Source of the DNA: Arthrobacter sp. zg-Y238
Lineage (GTDB): Bacteria > Actinomycetota > Actinomycetes > Actinomycetales > Micrococcaceae
Assembly: GCF_024385525.1 (NCBI RefSeq)
Contig: NZ_JANFLU010000010.1
Location: forward strand, 372,001-436,000
Direction: 5' to 3'
DNA: 64,000 nt
Position numbers and translations under genes: made by a program. Shown here in pieces: positions 36,090-44,082 of the stretch. The number at the start of each line of letters is the position of its first letter. Within the stretch, counting starts at the first letter, position 1. The notes under the pieces are model-generated. The model did no database searches and was not told where the DNA came from. It saw only the letters and a program-made list of their open reading frames with translations.

Positions 36090-37058
36090 TCAGTACCTTG
36101 CGACCGGCGAGCAATTCCCGGCCGCCGTCAATACCCTGCCGTAGCGGCCCAGCAGTTCGTCGCCGGCAAGCCGTGCCGCCGGCGAGACCGCATCCAGCGT
36201 CAGGAACCCGTGAACGAGCCCGGCATGCGGCACATACTCGACATCGGCTCCTGCCGCCCTGAGCCTCCCGGCCAGCAGCTCCCCTTCGTCCCGGAGCGGA
36301 TCATGCTCAGCGGTGGCAAGGACGGTGCGTGCCCGCATGCCCGGTCCGGGGAGGGGGAAGCCATGGACGGGACTGAATTCCGCAAGGGTCTTGGGTGAAG
36401 CGTTCGGAACCCACTGCGAAATGTAGAAAGCCAGGTCCCGGACCGATAGACCCCATCCTTCTCCCTTCCCCCGGATACCGGGAGCACTGAGAGTCAGGTC
36501 CGCATTCGGATAGGCCAGGAAGAGGACGGCCGGCCCGGCGGACGTGCCTGCCAGCCTGCGCGCGGCGAGGAACGCGATAAGCCCGCCCGCACTGTCCCCA
36601 GCCAATCCGACGCCGGGCAGTACCGCTCCGAGCTCCTCCGGAACCCGCCCCGCCCGTCCCCCGGCCGCCCACGCCAGCACCAACGCGACGTCGTCCACCG
36701 CCGCCGGGGCCGGATGCTCGGGTGCCAGCCGGTAGTCCACCGCCAGGACCGCTGTTCCGGCCAGCAGCACCAGCCGCCGGCACAGGCGGTCGTGCGCTTC
36801 CAGTCCCCCGAACACGAAGCCGCCTCCATGGACAAAGACCGTCAAGGGCTGGGCCGCCGCACCGGACCGGTACAGCCGGGCGGGCACCGGCACGGATCCG
36901 GGAATCTCCAGGTCCCTTACCTCGACCACCTCGGGTCCGGCCGGACGCTCCCTCGGCGCGCGCAGCTGCCGGATCTGCTCCAGGGATGCGTCCACCTGCG
37001 CAGCACCCCGGATCTCCTGCAGCCAGGCGGCCAGAGCGGGGTCGGCTACGGAATCCAT
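36090..37058 (-). CDS. alpha/beta-hydrolase esterase (HSL family)
   Basis: Cytosolic carboxylesterase of 322 residues, hormone-sensitive-lipase type. The oxyanion motif is VFVHGGGFVFGG, the nucleophile Ser lies in LAGDSAGGLIAF, the Asp in TAEHDPLRDEG and the His in HAGLVHGFLTL. ATG 37058 (MDSVADPALAAWLQEI) is preferred over an upstream Met at 37136 because TACGTT stands 6 bp before it and the extra residues look non-coding. Divergent from the beta-oxidation operon. Substrate unknown. Confidence 0.9.
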   Translation of the reverse strand: MDSVADPALAAWLQEIRGAAQVDASLEQIRQLRAPRERPAGPEVVEVRDLEIPGSVPVPARLYRSGAAAQPLTVFVHGGGFVFGGLEAHDRLCRRLVLLAGTAVLAVDYRLAPEHPAPAAVDDVALVLAWAAGGRAGRVPEELGAVLPGVGLAGDSAGGLIAFLAARRLAGTSAGPAVLFLAYPNADLTLSAPGIRGKGEGWGLSVRDLAFYISQWVPNASPKTLAEFSPVHGFPLPGPGMRARTVLATAEHDPLRDEGELLAGRLRAAGADVEYVPHAGLVHGFLTLDAVSPAARLAGDELLGRYGRVLTAAGNCSPVARY

Positions 37059-37064
37059 CGGGCC

Positions 37065-37070
37065 AACGTA
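37065..37070 (-). promoter_or_regulatory. leaderless-type -10 hexamer
   Basis: On the minus strand TACGTT ends exactly 6 bp before the esterase ATG at 37058; there is no Shine-Dalgarno in the gap. Confidence 0.5.
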
Positions 37071-37174
37071 ACACCGGGTTTCTCGAACGGCGGTATGTGG
37101 GTAGGGTCGATTCGGGACCGGCGTGATCCACGCCATAACGGATCAGTCCACGGCTGTCCGTCAGCATCCTTGCA

Positions 37175-37202
37175 GCCTATGTTACTCATGAGTAACATAG
37201 GC
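37175..37202. promoter_or_regulatory. 28-bp perfect palindrome, operator of the beta-oxidation operon
   Basis: GCCTATGTTACTCA is followed at once by its exact reverse complement, without a spacer. A TAGGCT -10 (37198-37203) overlaps the right end, so a protein bound here would block the promoter. Position before a thiolase and a 3-hydroxyacyl-CoA dehydrogenase suggests a TetR-type acyl-CoA sensor; no regulator gene is adjacent. Confidence 0.8.
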
Positions 37203-37244
37203 TCGGACGTTGTTCCGTTTCATATCTCAAAGAGGAGTAAGTAC

Positions 37245-38486
37245 GTGAGCCCACAAAGCCGATCACGGCAGATCAGGGACGTAGTTTTCGTTGACGGAGT
37301 GCGGACCCCGTTCGGCAAAGCAGGCGAAAAAGGTATCTACGCCGGCATGCGGGCTGATGACCTGGTGGTCAAGTGCATCCGCGAACTGATGCGCCGCAAC
37401 CCCTCCCTTCCTCCGGAACGCATCGACGAAGTTGCCATTGCAGCCACCACCCAGTCCGGTGACCAGGGCATGACCATCGGGCGCACCGCCGCGCTCCTGG
37501 CCGGCCTGCCGCGCACCGTCCCGGGCTTCGCCATTGACCGCATGTGCGCCGGCGCCATGACGGCCGTGACCACCACCGCGTCCGGCATCGGCTTCGGCGC
37601 CTACGACGTCGTCATTGCCGGCGGCGTAGAGCACATGGGCAACCACCCGATGGGTAAGGACGCCGATCCGAACCCGCGCTTCATGACCGAGCGGCTGGTG
37701 GACCCCGCCGCCCTGAACATGGGCAACACTGCGGAGAACCTGCATGACCGCTTCCCGCACATCACCAAGGACCGCACCGACGCGTACGCCGCCGCCAGCC
37801 AGGAGAAGCTTGCCAAGGCCTACGCCGGCAACTCCATCCAGCCGGACCTGGTTCCCGTCGCCACGAAGAAACCCGGCACCGGCTGGACCCTGAACACCGT
37901 GGACGAACCGCCGCGCCCGGGCACCACCGTGGAAGACCTCGCCGCCCTGCGCACCCCGTTCCGTGCCCACGGCCGGGTCACCGCCGGCAACGCCGCCGGC
38001 CTGAACGACGGCGCCACCACCGCCCTGCTGGCCTCCGCGGAAGCTGCCGAAGAACTCGGCTTGGGCGTCAAGATGCGCCTGGTCGGCTACGCCTTCGCCG
38101 GCGTCGAGCCCGAGGTCATGGGCTACGGTCCGGTCCCCGCCACCGAAAAGGTGCTGGAGCAGACCGGCCTGTCCATCGAGGACATCGGCCTGTTCGAGAT
38201 CAACGAGGCCTTCGCCATCCAGGTGCTGGCCTTCCTGGACCACTTCGGCATCGCCGACGACGATCCCCGCGTGAACCGCTACGGCGGCGCCATCGCCGTC
38301 GGCCACCCGCTGGCCTCCTCGGGCGTGCGCCTGATGAACCAGCTGGCCCGCCAGTTCGAGGAAGACCCGAGCGTGCGTTACGGCATGACAACCATGTGCA
38401 TCGGCCTGGGCATGGGCGCGACCGTGATCTGGGAAAACCCGAACCACCCCGAATACAACACCGATTCCACGGAGGCCACGAAGTAA
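37245..38486 (+). CDS. fadA: acetyl-CoA C-acyltransferase (beta-oxidation thiolase)
   Basis: 3-ketoacyl-CoA thiolase of 413 residues, the last step of fatty-acid beta-oxidation. The catalytic Cys101 lies in DRMCAGAMTAVTTTASG, followed by NEAFAIQV, GGAIAVGHPLASSG (His) and TTMCIGLGMGA (second Cys). The GTG start has AGAGGAG 8 bp upstream; the long open frame further upstream crosses the palindrome and is not coding. Its stop overlaps the start of the next gene by one base, as usual for the two subunits of a trifunctional complex. Confidence 0.94.
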   Translation: MSPQSRSRQIRDVVFVDGVRTPFGKAGEKGIYAGMRADDLVVKCIRELMRRNPSLPPERIDEVAIAATTQSGDQGMTIGRTAALLAGLPRTVPGFAIDRMCAGAMTAVTTTASGIGFGAYDVVIAGGVEHMGNHPMGKDADPNPRFMTERLVDPAALNMGNTAENLHDRFPHITKDRTDAYAAASQEKLAKAYAGNSIQPDLVPVATKKPGTGWTLNTVDEPPRPGTTVEDLAALRTPFRAHGRVTAGNAAGLNDGATTALLASAEAAEELGLGVKMRLVGYAFAGVEPEVMGYGPVPATEKVLEQTGLSIEDIGLFEINEAFAIQVLAFLDHFGIADDDPRVNRYGGAIAVGHPLASSGVRLMNQLARQFEEDPSVRYGMTTMCIGLGMGATVIWENPNHPEYNTDSTEATK

Positions 38487-40612
38487 TGTCTGCTCCTGAC
38501 TACCAGCGCCTCGCGGGACTGTTCCCCACCGAGGTTGTCACCCACTCCTACGTCTCCGACATCCAGCTGCCGGGCAACCAGGGCACCTTCGCCCTGATCA
38601 CCCTGGACAACGACGTCGACCACTCACGTCCCACCACACTCGGCCCGAACACCCTGCTTGAGCTGGGCGCGAAGCTGGACGAGCTCAAGGCCCGTGCGGA
38701 CAAGGGCGAGATTGTCGGTGTCGGTGTCACCGGCAAGCCGTTCTACCTCGTCGCCGGCGCCGACCTGTCGGCCGTGAAGTCCATCTCCGAATATGAAGAC
38801 GGCGCGGCCATGGCCCACCTGGGCCACGACGTCTACGCCAAGCTCGGCAACCTGGGCGTGCCCAGCTTCGCCTTCATCAACGGCGTTGCCCTCGGCGGCG
38901 GCCTGGAGATCGCCCTGCAGTCCGATTACCGTACGGTCTCCACCGGCGCCGGCGCACTGTCGCTGCCGGAGGCCTTCATCGGTCTGGTTCCCGGCTGGGG
39001 CGGCGTCTACCTGCTGCCGCGCCTGATCGGACCCGAGAACGCCGTGAAGGTGATGATCGAGAACCCGCTCAGCAACAACCGCACCCTCTCCGGGGCGGCC
39101 GCCTACAAGCTGGGCATTGCCGACGCCCTGTTCGAGCCGGCGGACTTCCTCGAGCAGTCACTGGCCTGGGCCTCCCGCGTGATCAGCGGCGAGGAGCAGG
39201 TTTCCCGGCCCAACGCCGTCGAACCCGCCGACGCCGGGGACGCGTGGGATGCCGCCGTCGCCAAGGGACGTGCCTTTGTGGAGGCCAAGACCTCCAACGC
39301 AGCCCCCGCACCGGCGCTGGTCCTGGACCTGCTCGAAGCCGGCAAGACCTGGACACGGGAGGAATCCCGCGAGGCCGAGTGCAATGCCCTGGCCGAACTG
39401 ATGCAGACCCCGCAGTTCCGCTCCACCGTCTATGCGTTCCTGGACCTGGTCCAGAAGCGCGGCAAGCGCCCCGCCGGTGCACCGGACAAGAAGCTGGCCC
39501 GCCCGGTCACCAAGGTGGGCGTGGTCGGCGCAGGCCTGATGGCCAGCCAGCTCGCCCTGCTCTTCGCCCGCCAGCTCAAGGTGCCCGTGGTCATGACGGA
39601 CATCGACCAGGCGCGCGTGGACAAGGGCGTGGGCTACGTGCACGCCGAGGTGGACAAGCTCCTGGCCAAGAAGCGCATCTCCCCCGACGCCGCCAACCGC
39701 ACCAAGGGCCTGGTCACGGGTTCGGTCTCGAAGGAGGCGTTCTCCGACGCCGACTTCGTCATCGAGGCTGTCTTCGAAGAACTCTCCGTGAAGAAGCAGG
39801 TGTTCGCCGAGGTGGAGGCCGTGGTCTCCCCCGAATGCATCCTGGCCACCAACACCTCCTCGCTCTCCGTGACGGAAATGGCCGCGGACCTGCAGCACCC
39901 CGAGCGCGTAGTCGGCTTCCACTTCTTCAACCCGGTCGCCGTCATGCCGTTGCTGGAAATCGTGCGCGCACCCAAGACCGACGACGCCGTGCTGGCCACC
40001 GCCTTTGTCCTGGCCAAGCAGCTGAAGAAAACCGCCGTGCTGGTCAAGGATGCCGCCGCCTTCGTGGTGAACCGCATCCTGGGCCGCATGTTCGGCGAGA
40101 TCACCATGGTCTTCGACGAGGGCACCGACGCCGCCACCGCGGACAACGCGCTGCGCCCGATGGGCCTGCCGATGTCGCCGTTCACCCTGCTCGCCCTCGT
40201 GGGCCTGCCGGTGGGACAGCATGTGCAGGAATCGCTGCACTCGGCCTTCGGTGAGCGCTTCTGGCTCTCGAAGAACTCGCAGAAGCTCATCGACGCCGGC
40301 ATCAAGTCCCTGTGGCAGAAGGACGAGGACGGCAACGCCTACATCCCCGAGGAAACCTTGGCGATGCTGGACTTCGGCACCACGCCTTCCACCTCCGAGG
40401 AAGTCCTGCGCCGCACGCAGGATGCCCTGGCCGAGGAAATCGGACTCATGCTCGAAGAGGGCGTCGTCGCAGCTCCGGAGGACATCGACCTGTGCATGAT
40501 CCTCGGAGCCGGCTGGCCGATGCACCTGGGCGGCATCACGCCGTACCTGGACCGTGTCGGTGCGTCCGAGCGCGTGAACGGCAAGAAGTTCCATGAGGCG
40601 GCTGCTGCCTAG
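38486..40612 (+). CDS. fadB: 3-hydroxyacyl-CoA dehydrogenase / enoyl-CoA hydratase fusion
   Basis: Beta-oxidation multifunctional enzyme of 708 residues. The N-terminal crotonase domain (about 1-300) shows VAGADLSAVKSI, NGVALGGGLEIALQSDYR and LPEAFIGLVPGWGG; the NAD-binding domain begins at about residue 345 with VGVVGAGLMASQLALLFARQ, and GFHFFNPVAVMPLLEIVR holds the catalytic His. The C-terminal dimerisation half completes the enzyme. The start overlaps the thiolase stop (TAATG) with GGAGG upstream. It works with the thiolase. A 92-base nested hairpin follows. Confidence 0.95.
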   Translation: MSAPDYQRLAGLFPTEVVTHSYVSDIQLPGNQGTFALITLDNDVDHSRPTTLGPNTLLELGAKLDELKARADKGEIVGVGVTGKPFYLVAGADLSAVKSISEYEDGAAMAHLGHDVYAKLGNLGVPSFAFINGVALGGGLEIALQSDYRTVSTGAGALSLPEAFIGLVPGWGGVYLLPRLIGPENAVKVMIENPLSNNRTLSGAAAYKLGIADALFEPADFLEQSLAWASRVISGEEQVSRPNAVEPADAGDAWDAAVAKGRAFVEAKTSNAAPAPALVLDLLEAGKTWTREESREAECNALAELMQTPQFRSTVYAFLDLVQKRGKRPAGAPDKKLARPVTKVGVVGAGLMASQLALLFARQLKVPVVMTDIDQARVDKGVGYVHAEVDKLLAKKRISPDAANRTKGLVTGSVSKEAFSDADFVIEAVFEELSVKKQVFAEVEAVVSPECILATNTSSLSVTEMAADLQHPERVVGFHFFNPVAVMPLLEIVRAPKTDDAVLATAFVLAKQLKKTAVLVKDAAAFVVNRILGRMFGEITMVFDEGTDAATADNALRPMGLPMSPFTLLALVGLPVGQHVQESLHSAFGERFWLSKNSQKLIDAGIKSLWQKDEDGNAYIPEETLAMLDFGTTPSTSEEVLRRTQDALAEEIGLMLEEGVVAAPEDIDLCMILGAGWPMHLGGITPYLDRVGASERVNGKKFHEAAAA

Positions 40613-40635
40613 CCTGTAGCCCTAGGTATCGCCCG

Positions 40636-40727
40636 CGCCGGGCGGACCGGAACGGCGGCAACGAAAATCCTCGCTGGCAGGGCTCGCAAGGATTGTTAAA
40701 GCCGCCTAACCCGGTCCGTCCGGCGCT
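40636..40727 (+). terminator. 92-base nested hairpin after the beta-oxidation operon
   Basis: Outer arms GCGCCGGGCGGACCGG (40636-40651) and 40712-40727 pair over 16 bp with one G-U. Inside, GGCGGC (40655-40660) faces GCCGCC (40702-40707), and AATCCT (40667-40672) faces AGGATT (40690-40695). It ends in CTTTTGCG. It starts 24 bp after the stop and most likely ends transcription, though it is far larger than a normal terminator. Confidence 0.6.
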
Positions 40728-41354
40728 TTTGCGTGTCCGTCACGGTGCAGTTCAGGTGGTCTCTGGTGAGGAGTAGTCGCCGCGCCAGCTCCCTAGATGA
40801 GTCAGGACCGCAAGGCTCCCCCTCTACTGGAGCTTGTGGCTTGGGACGTCACTGATTCTCCGTTGGTTGCAAACACCAAAACCACCAATGAGCCATACCC
40901 GACCGCGGTTCGAAGTATCGGAACGGTAGACTCTGAGCCTGGGTAGTCCACGGTCGTTGCCCTATAGATCGGGTTCCACCCCAAGCCATGGTGGCGTTTG
41001 CGCCCCCGGATGGACGTATGCGTCCACGCTACGTCACCTACGGCGTGGCCCCAGCCTGAGACTGCCTACCCTGCGGTCAGCGATAAGCAGTAGTCAAGGC
41101 GTAGTCAAGGAGCTGCACCGCCAATGGCTTCCGGCATACATCGGGATGTGTGGGTGGTGAAGTGTTTCCGGCTGGTCTTGGTGACCACCAGTGCGAATAC
41201 TCATCTCCGGCCGAAGCCATCCCGTCACCGAAGGAGGTCAACTCGCGCTGAATCGACCGCAGCCGACGAGAAACAGAGCACCGTATCTATGGGTGTCCGT
41301 CTCTACCTATAAAGTCGGTTCCTCGTGTCTCTGGTCAGGGTGCAGCTCCGGCAC
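40728..41354. other. gene-free tract of lower GC content
   Basis: About 630 bp with no ORF that I can support; together with the preceding hairpin it makes a 755-bp gap, the longest in the window. The base composition is visibly more AT-rich than its neighbours. Small inverted repeats are present (TGGACG-TATG-CGTCCA at about 41011-41026, then CCACGC/GCGTGG just after) and a 10-bp direct repeat GTAGTCAAGG near 41091-41110. It may hold a small RNA, a decayed insertion or long upstream control for the small genes that follow; I cannot decide. Confidence 0.5.
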
Positions 41355-41360
41355 TAGCCT
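41355..41360 (+). promoter_or_regulatory. leaderless-type -10 hexamer
   Basis: TAGCCT ends 7 bp before ATG 41368. No ribosome site precedes the ATG. Confidence 0.5.
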
Positions 41361-41367
41361 TTTCTGC

Positions 41368-41592
41368 ATGGAAGCAGGTTGGGAGCGCGACCATATTCGG
41401 CAAATGGTCGCCGTGATGCTGAGTACGTTCGTTACTCTCTGGCTGCTCCTCCTGTTGCCGTTCGATGAGCCCTGGAACTGGCTGATGGTGTGCCTTGTCC
41501 TTGCGCTTACTGCCGCTTCCCTCAGGATGCTGGCACAGCTCGTCCGCCGGAGGCGGGAGGAGTATTGGCATGAACGGGAAAAGGAGAACTAG
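41368..41592 (+). CDS. small two-helix membrane protein
   Basis: Protein of 74 residues that I do not recognise. Two hydrophobic segments (MVAVMLSTFVTLWLLLLLPF and WLMVCLVLALTAASLRML) are joined by a short loop, and the C-terminus is strongly charged (RRRREEYWHEREKEN), giving an N-out/C-in or hairpin topology. The ATG fits a leaderless transcript. The stop touches the start of the DUF4287 gene directly, so the two are co-transcribed. Confidence 0.6.
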   Translation: MEAGWERDHIRQMVAVMLSTFVTLWLLLLLPFDEPWNWLMVCLVLALTAASLRMLAQLVRRRREEYWHEREKEN

Positions 41593-41883
41593 ATGTCTTT
41601 CCAGGCCTACCTCGACGCCGTTGAAGAAAAAACAGGACTAACGCCCCGCCAGCTCGTGGATATCGCCGCAACGAAAGGATTCAGCGGTGGAAACGTCAAG
41701 GCCGGCGAGATCCTCGAATGGCTCAAGACCGATTACGGAATCGGACGCGGTCACGGGATGGCACTCGTCCACGTCATCAAAAACGGTGCCCAAATAGATC
41801 AGAAACATGTCGGCACCACGGGAACGCACCGGGACGACTCAGAAACCCTCTGGCTCGACGGCAAGGCAACCAACCCCGCCTGA
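41593..41883 (+). CDS. DUF4287 family protein
   Basis: Soluble protein of 96 residues of the DUF4287 family: FQAYLDAVEEKTGLTPRQLV, then KAGEILEWLKTDYGIGRGHG, and AGHALVHVIKNG-like helix HGMALVHVIKNGAQI. AAGGAG lies before the ATG, within the end of the membrane-protein gene. The family is small, helical and without assigned function; relatives occur next to DUF5655 domains. The pair with a small membrane protein is notable. Confidence 0.85.
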   Translation: MSFQAYLDAVEEKTGLTPRQLVDIAATKGFSGGNVKAGEILEWLKTDYGIGRGHGMALVHVIKNGAQIDQKHVGTTGTHRDDSETLWLDGKATNPA

Positions 41884-41958
41884 GCCTCGGTACCGACCCA
41901 CCCAGGATTGCGTCCCATTAGAGCGGCAAATCTTCGCTCGTATGTTTGACTATTGCGC

Positions 41959-42384
41959 GTGAGCACACGTATGAACTCCGGGACGTTACTGACGGTCGGT
42001 GTTATTTGCCTGATGCTGACGGGTTTTTCTACATTCGCGGCGTTCGCATACGAATTCGAAATGGATCCCGATCACAGCGCCTGCTATTACCGGCGGCAGA
42101 TCCCACGGCGCCAGTGGGTGTTGGCAGCCTCATTGGTACTACCGGCCGTCGCTGCCGCGGCGGGCACGGTGGCTTTGATCCTCCGCCCTCGGCAACGGGA
42201 AAGAATCGCCCCGTCCCTGACGGTCGTGGCGGCGGCAGGTCTGGCCATCTGGATCAATTGGGCCATCGGCATAGATGCGATAGAACACTCACAGCGGCTT
42301 GCCGGTACTCCTCCTGCGCCGCGGTTCTGCCCGGAGGACCTGGAGGGTCCGGGTTCAGCGGCTTTAATAATCCCGGCGAGCTGA
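41959..42384 (+). CDS. hypothetical membrane protein
   Basis: Protein of about 141 residues that I do not recognise, with three predicted membrane helices (LLTVGVICLMLTGFSTFAAF, WVLAASLVLPAVAAAAGTVA, IAPSLTVVAAAGLAIWINWA). The last 30 residues are hydrophilic and Pro-rich, with one Cys. The start may be TTG 41953, GTG 41959 or ATG 41971; GTG is chosen arbitrarily between them. It ends 67 bp before the convergent aldo/keto reductase. Confidence 0.5.
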   Translation: MSTRMNSGTLLTVGVICLMLTGFSTFAAFAYEFEMDPDHSACYYRRQIPRRQWVLAASLVLPAVAAAAGTVALILRPRQRERIAPSLTVVAAAGLAIWINWAIGIDAIEHSQRLAGTPPAPRFCPEDLEGPGSAALIIPAS

Positions 42385-42451
42385 AGCGAGCAAGGGATTT
42401 TCGTTGCCGCCGTTCCGGACCCTCCGGACCACCCAAGGTGACGAGAGGAAC

Positions 42452-43429
42452 TTAGAACAAAGCAACCTTCGGCGTCTTCGGGAAGATCCGGTCCAGTTCT
42501 TCCAGGTCCTTCTCGGACGGCTCCCAGGACACGGCGTCGGCATTCTGCTGCACCTGCTCCACCTTGGTGGCACCGGCGATTACGGAGGCCACCGACGGCT
42601 GGGCGGCAAGCCAGGAGAAGGCCACCTGCACCTCGGTGAGGCCGCGATCGGCTGCGAACCGGCCAAACTCCCCAAGCTGCCCGAAGTCCGCGTTCTCCAG
42701 GAGGTTGGTCCGGGAGTGCGTCAGCCGGCTGCCTTCGGGAGCCTTGCCGCTGCTGTACTTGCCCGTGAGCAGGCCGTTGGCCAGTGGGAAGTAGGGCAGC
42801 ACGCCCAATCCGTAGGCTTCAGCGGCCGGAGTGACCTCCAGCTCGGCCCGGCGGTCCAGCAGGTTGTAATGGTTCTGTGAGGAGATGAACGGTGTGAAGC
42901 CGCCCATCCGGGCCACAAACTCCGCTTCGGCAATCTGCCATCCCGCTCGGTTGGAGTGTCCGATGTACCGGACCTTGCCGCTGGTCACCAGGTCATCAAG
43001 GGCCGCGAGGGTCTCCTCGATGGGTGTCAGCGGGTCCGGGGTGTGGAATTGGTAGAGGTCAATCCAGTCCGTGTTCAGGCGGCGCAGGGAAGCCTCAGCA
43101 GCCTTGACGATGTACCGCCGGGATCCCCGGGCACCGAAGTCTGCGCCGTTGACGCCCTTCATGTCCATGCCGAATTTGGTTGCCACCACCACGTCGTCCC
43201 GGCGGTTGCCCAGCGCCTTGCCCAGCATTTCCTCGCTGAGCCCCGGGGTACGCCCGTAGGCGTCAGCCACATCAAAAAGCGTGATGCCGGCGTCGACGGC
43301 GGCATTGACGACGGCGTCGGTGCCCTCCTGCGATTCCGTGGGCGTCCCCGGACGGCCCAGATTGTTGCAGCCCAGTCCGACCGTGGAGACGGTCAGGCCG
43401 GAATTTCCGAGTCTGTTATATGAAGTCAT
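42452..43429 (-). CDS. aldo/keto reductase (plant-type)
   Basis: NADPH-dependent oxidoreductase of 325 residues. The catalytic residues are Asp53 and Tyr58 in LFDVADAYGR, Lys85 in VVATKFGMD and the His in YQFHTPDPLTPIEETL. YIGHSNRAGWQIAEA and AGATKVEQVQQN are typical of the YajO/voltage-gated-channel-beta-like branch. ATG 43429 is the natural start; TACCGT lies 7 bp upstream and suggests leaderless expression. It is not close in sequence to the aldo/keto reductase at 1.7-2.6 kb. The repeat locus begins about 50 bp upstream. Confidence 0.92.
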   Translation of the reverse strand: MTSYNRLGNSGLTVSTVGLGCNNLGRPGTPTESQEGTDAVVNAAVDAGITLFDVADAYGRTPGLSEEMLGKALGNRRDDVVVATKFGMDMKGVNGADFGARGSRRYIVKAAEASLRRLNTDWIDLYQFHTPDPLTPIEETLAALDDLVTSGKVRYIGHSNRAGWQIAEAEFVARMGGFTPFISSQNHYNLLDRRAELEVTPAAEAYGLGVLPYFPLANGLLTGKYSSGKAPEGSRLTHSRTNLLENADFGQLGEFGRFAADRGLTEVQVAFSWLAAQPSVASVIAGATKVEQVQQNADAVSWEPSEKDLEELDRIFPKTPKVALF

Positions 43430-43477
43430 GCAAACTACGGTACTCCCGTGAACCGCTCTCCTTGTGCGTCCCTTGAC

Positions 43478-43558
43478 CCCTGCGGTTTGGGGGAAATCCC
43501 TGCGGTTTGTCCGGATCCCTGCTCCGCGCGGCGCGGGAACCCGGACAAACCGCAGGGA
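43478..43558. repeat. second locus of the GGTTTG/CCCTGC repeat family
   Basis: CCCTGCGGTTTG occurs at 43478 and 43498 (period 20). TCCCTGCGGTTTGTCCGG (43497-43514) is matched by its perfect reverse complement at 43541-43558, an 18-bp inverted repeat. The same sequence core forms the array at 13.35-13.46 kb. Confidence 0.88.
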
Positions 43559-43632
43559 ATCGGACAGAATGCAGGGATTCGGGCTCCAGCTGGAACTCAC
43601 GGCATCCGAATCGCTGCGGTTTAGGAAAAATC

Positions 43633-43689
43633 CTGCCGGTTTGGGAAATTCCAACCGCTGCGCAGCGGAGGCTTTTCCCAAACCGGCAG
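43633..43689. repeat. variant palindromic unit of the same family
   Basis: CTGCCGGTTTGGGAAA (43633-43648) pairs perfectly with 43674-43689, and a 14-bp palindrome CCGCTGCGCAGCGG (43655-43668) fills the loop. The arm is a variant of the CTGCGGTTTG core. An unpaired CTGCGGTTTAGG copy lies just upstream near 43613. Confidence 0.85.
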
Positions 43690-43717
43690 CAAACTCCCGG
43701 ACCGGCTGCAGAACGCG

Positions 43718-44032
43718 CTAGCCCAGGAACGTGTCCAGGCTGTTGTTGGGGCCCGGCGCCTTGTCCGTTTCCAGGATGTACTGGATGGGGATGGCTCCGG
43801 TGGGAAGGAGTCCGGTGTAGACCTGCTCGCTGCGCCGGCGCTCGGCCTCGATCCCCTCGCCCTGGACCGCTGCGGAGAACGCCTGCACGGCCAGCGGCTC
43901 GGTCCCCTGCTGCTCGCTCCAAATAATGTACATACCGTACAGGTCCGCTACTGGTGTTGCTTCATCATCCATGTCGCCCACCGTGCACTCGGCAAGAAAG
44001 CGGGCGATGTCCGACGGCATGTGGTGTTCCAT
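43718..44032 (-). CDS. hypothetical 104-residue protein
   Basis: Small soluble protein with a winged-helix-like pattern: DLYGMYIIWSEQQGTEPLAV then AFSAAVQGEGIEAERRR, reminiscent of the small C-terminal wing domain of phage and plasmid primases (D5-type), but no primase core is present. Proteins of this size and pattern are widespread in Micrococcaceae as hypotheticals, from memory. TAGGGT lies 7 bp before the ATG, with a GAAGG overlapping the gap. Function unknown. Confidence 0.65.
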   Translation of the reverse strand: MEHHMPSDIARFLAECTVGDMDDEATPVADLYGMYIIWSEQQGTEPLAVQAFSAAVQGEGIEAERRRSEQVYTGLLPTGAIPIQYILETDKAPGPNNSLDTFLG

Positions 44033-44082
44033 ACCTTCGACCCTATCCCCTGCACGCCCCGTGGTGCACTCCCAGGCGGTGT

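Noticed and set aside
40802-41312. Short ORFs of 60-67 codons in the gene-free tract
   Set aside because: No ribosome sites, no hydrophobic or domain pattern and no agreement between frames; they are chance openings.
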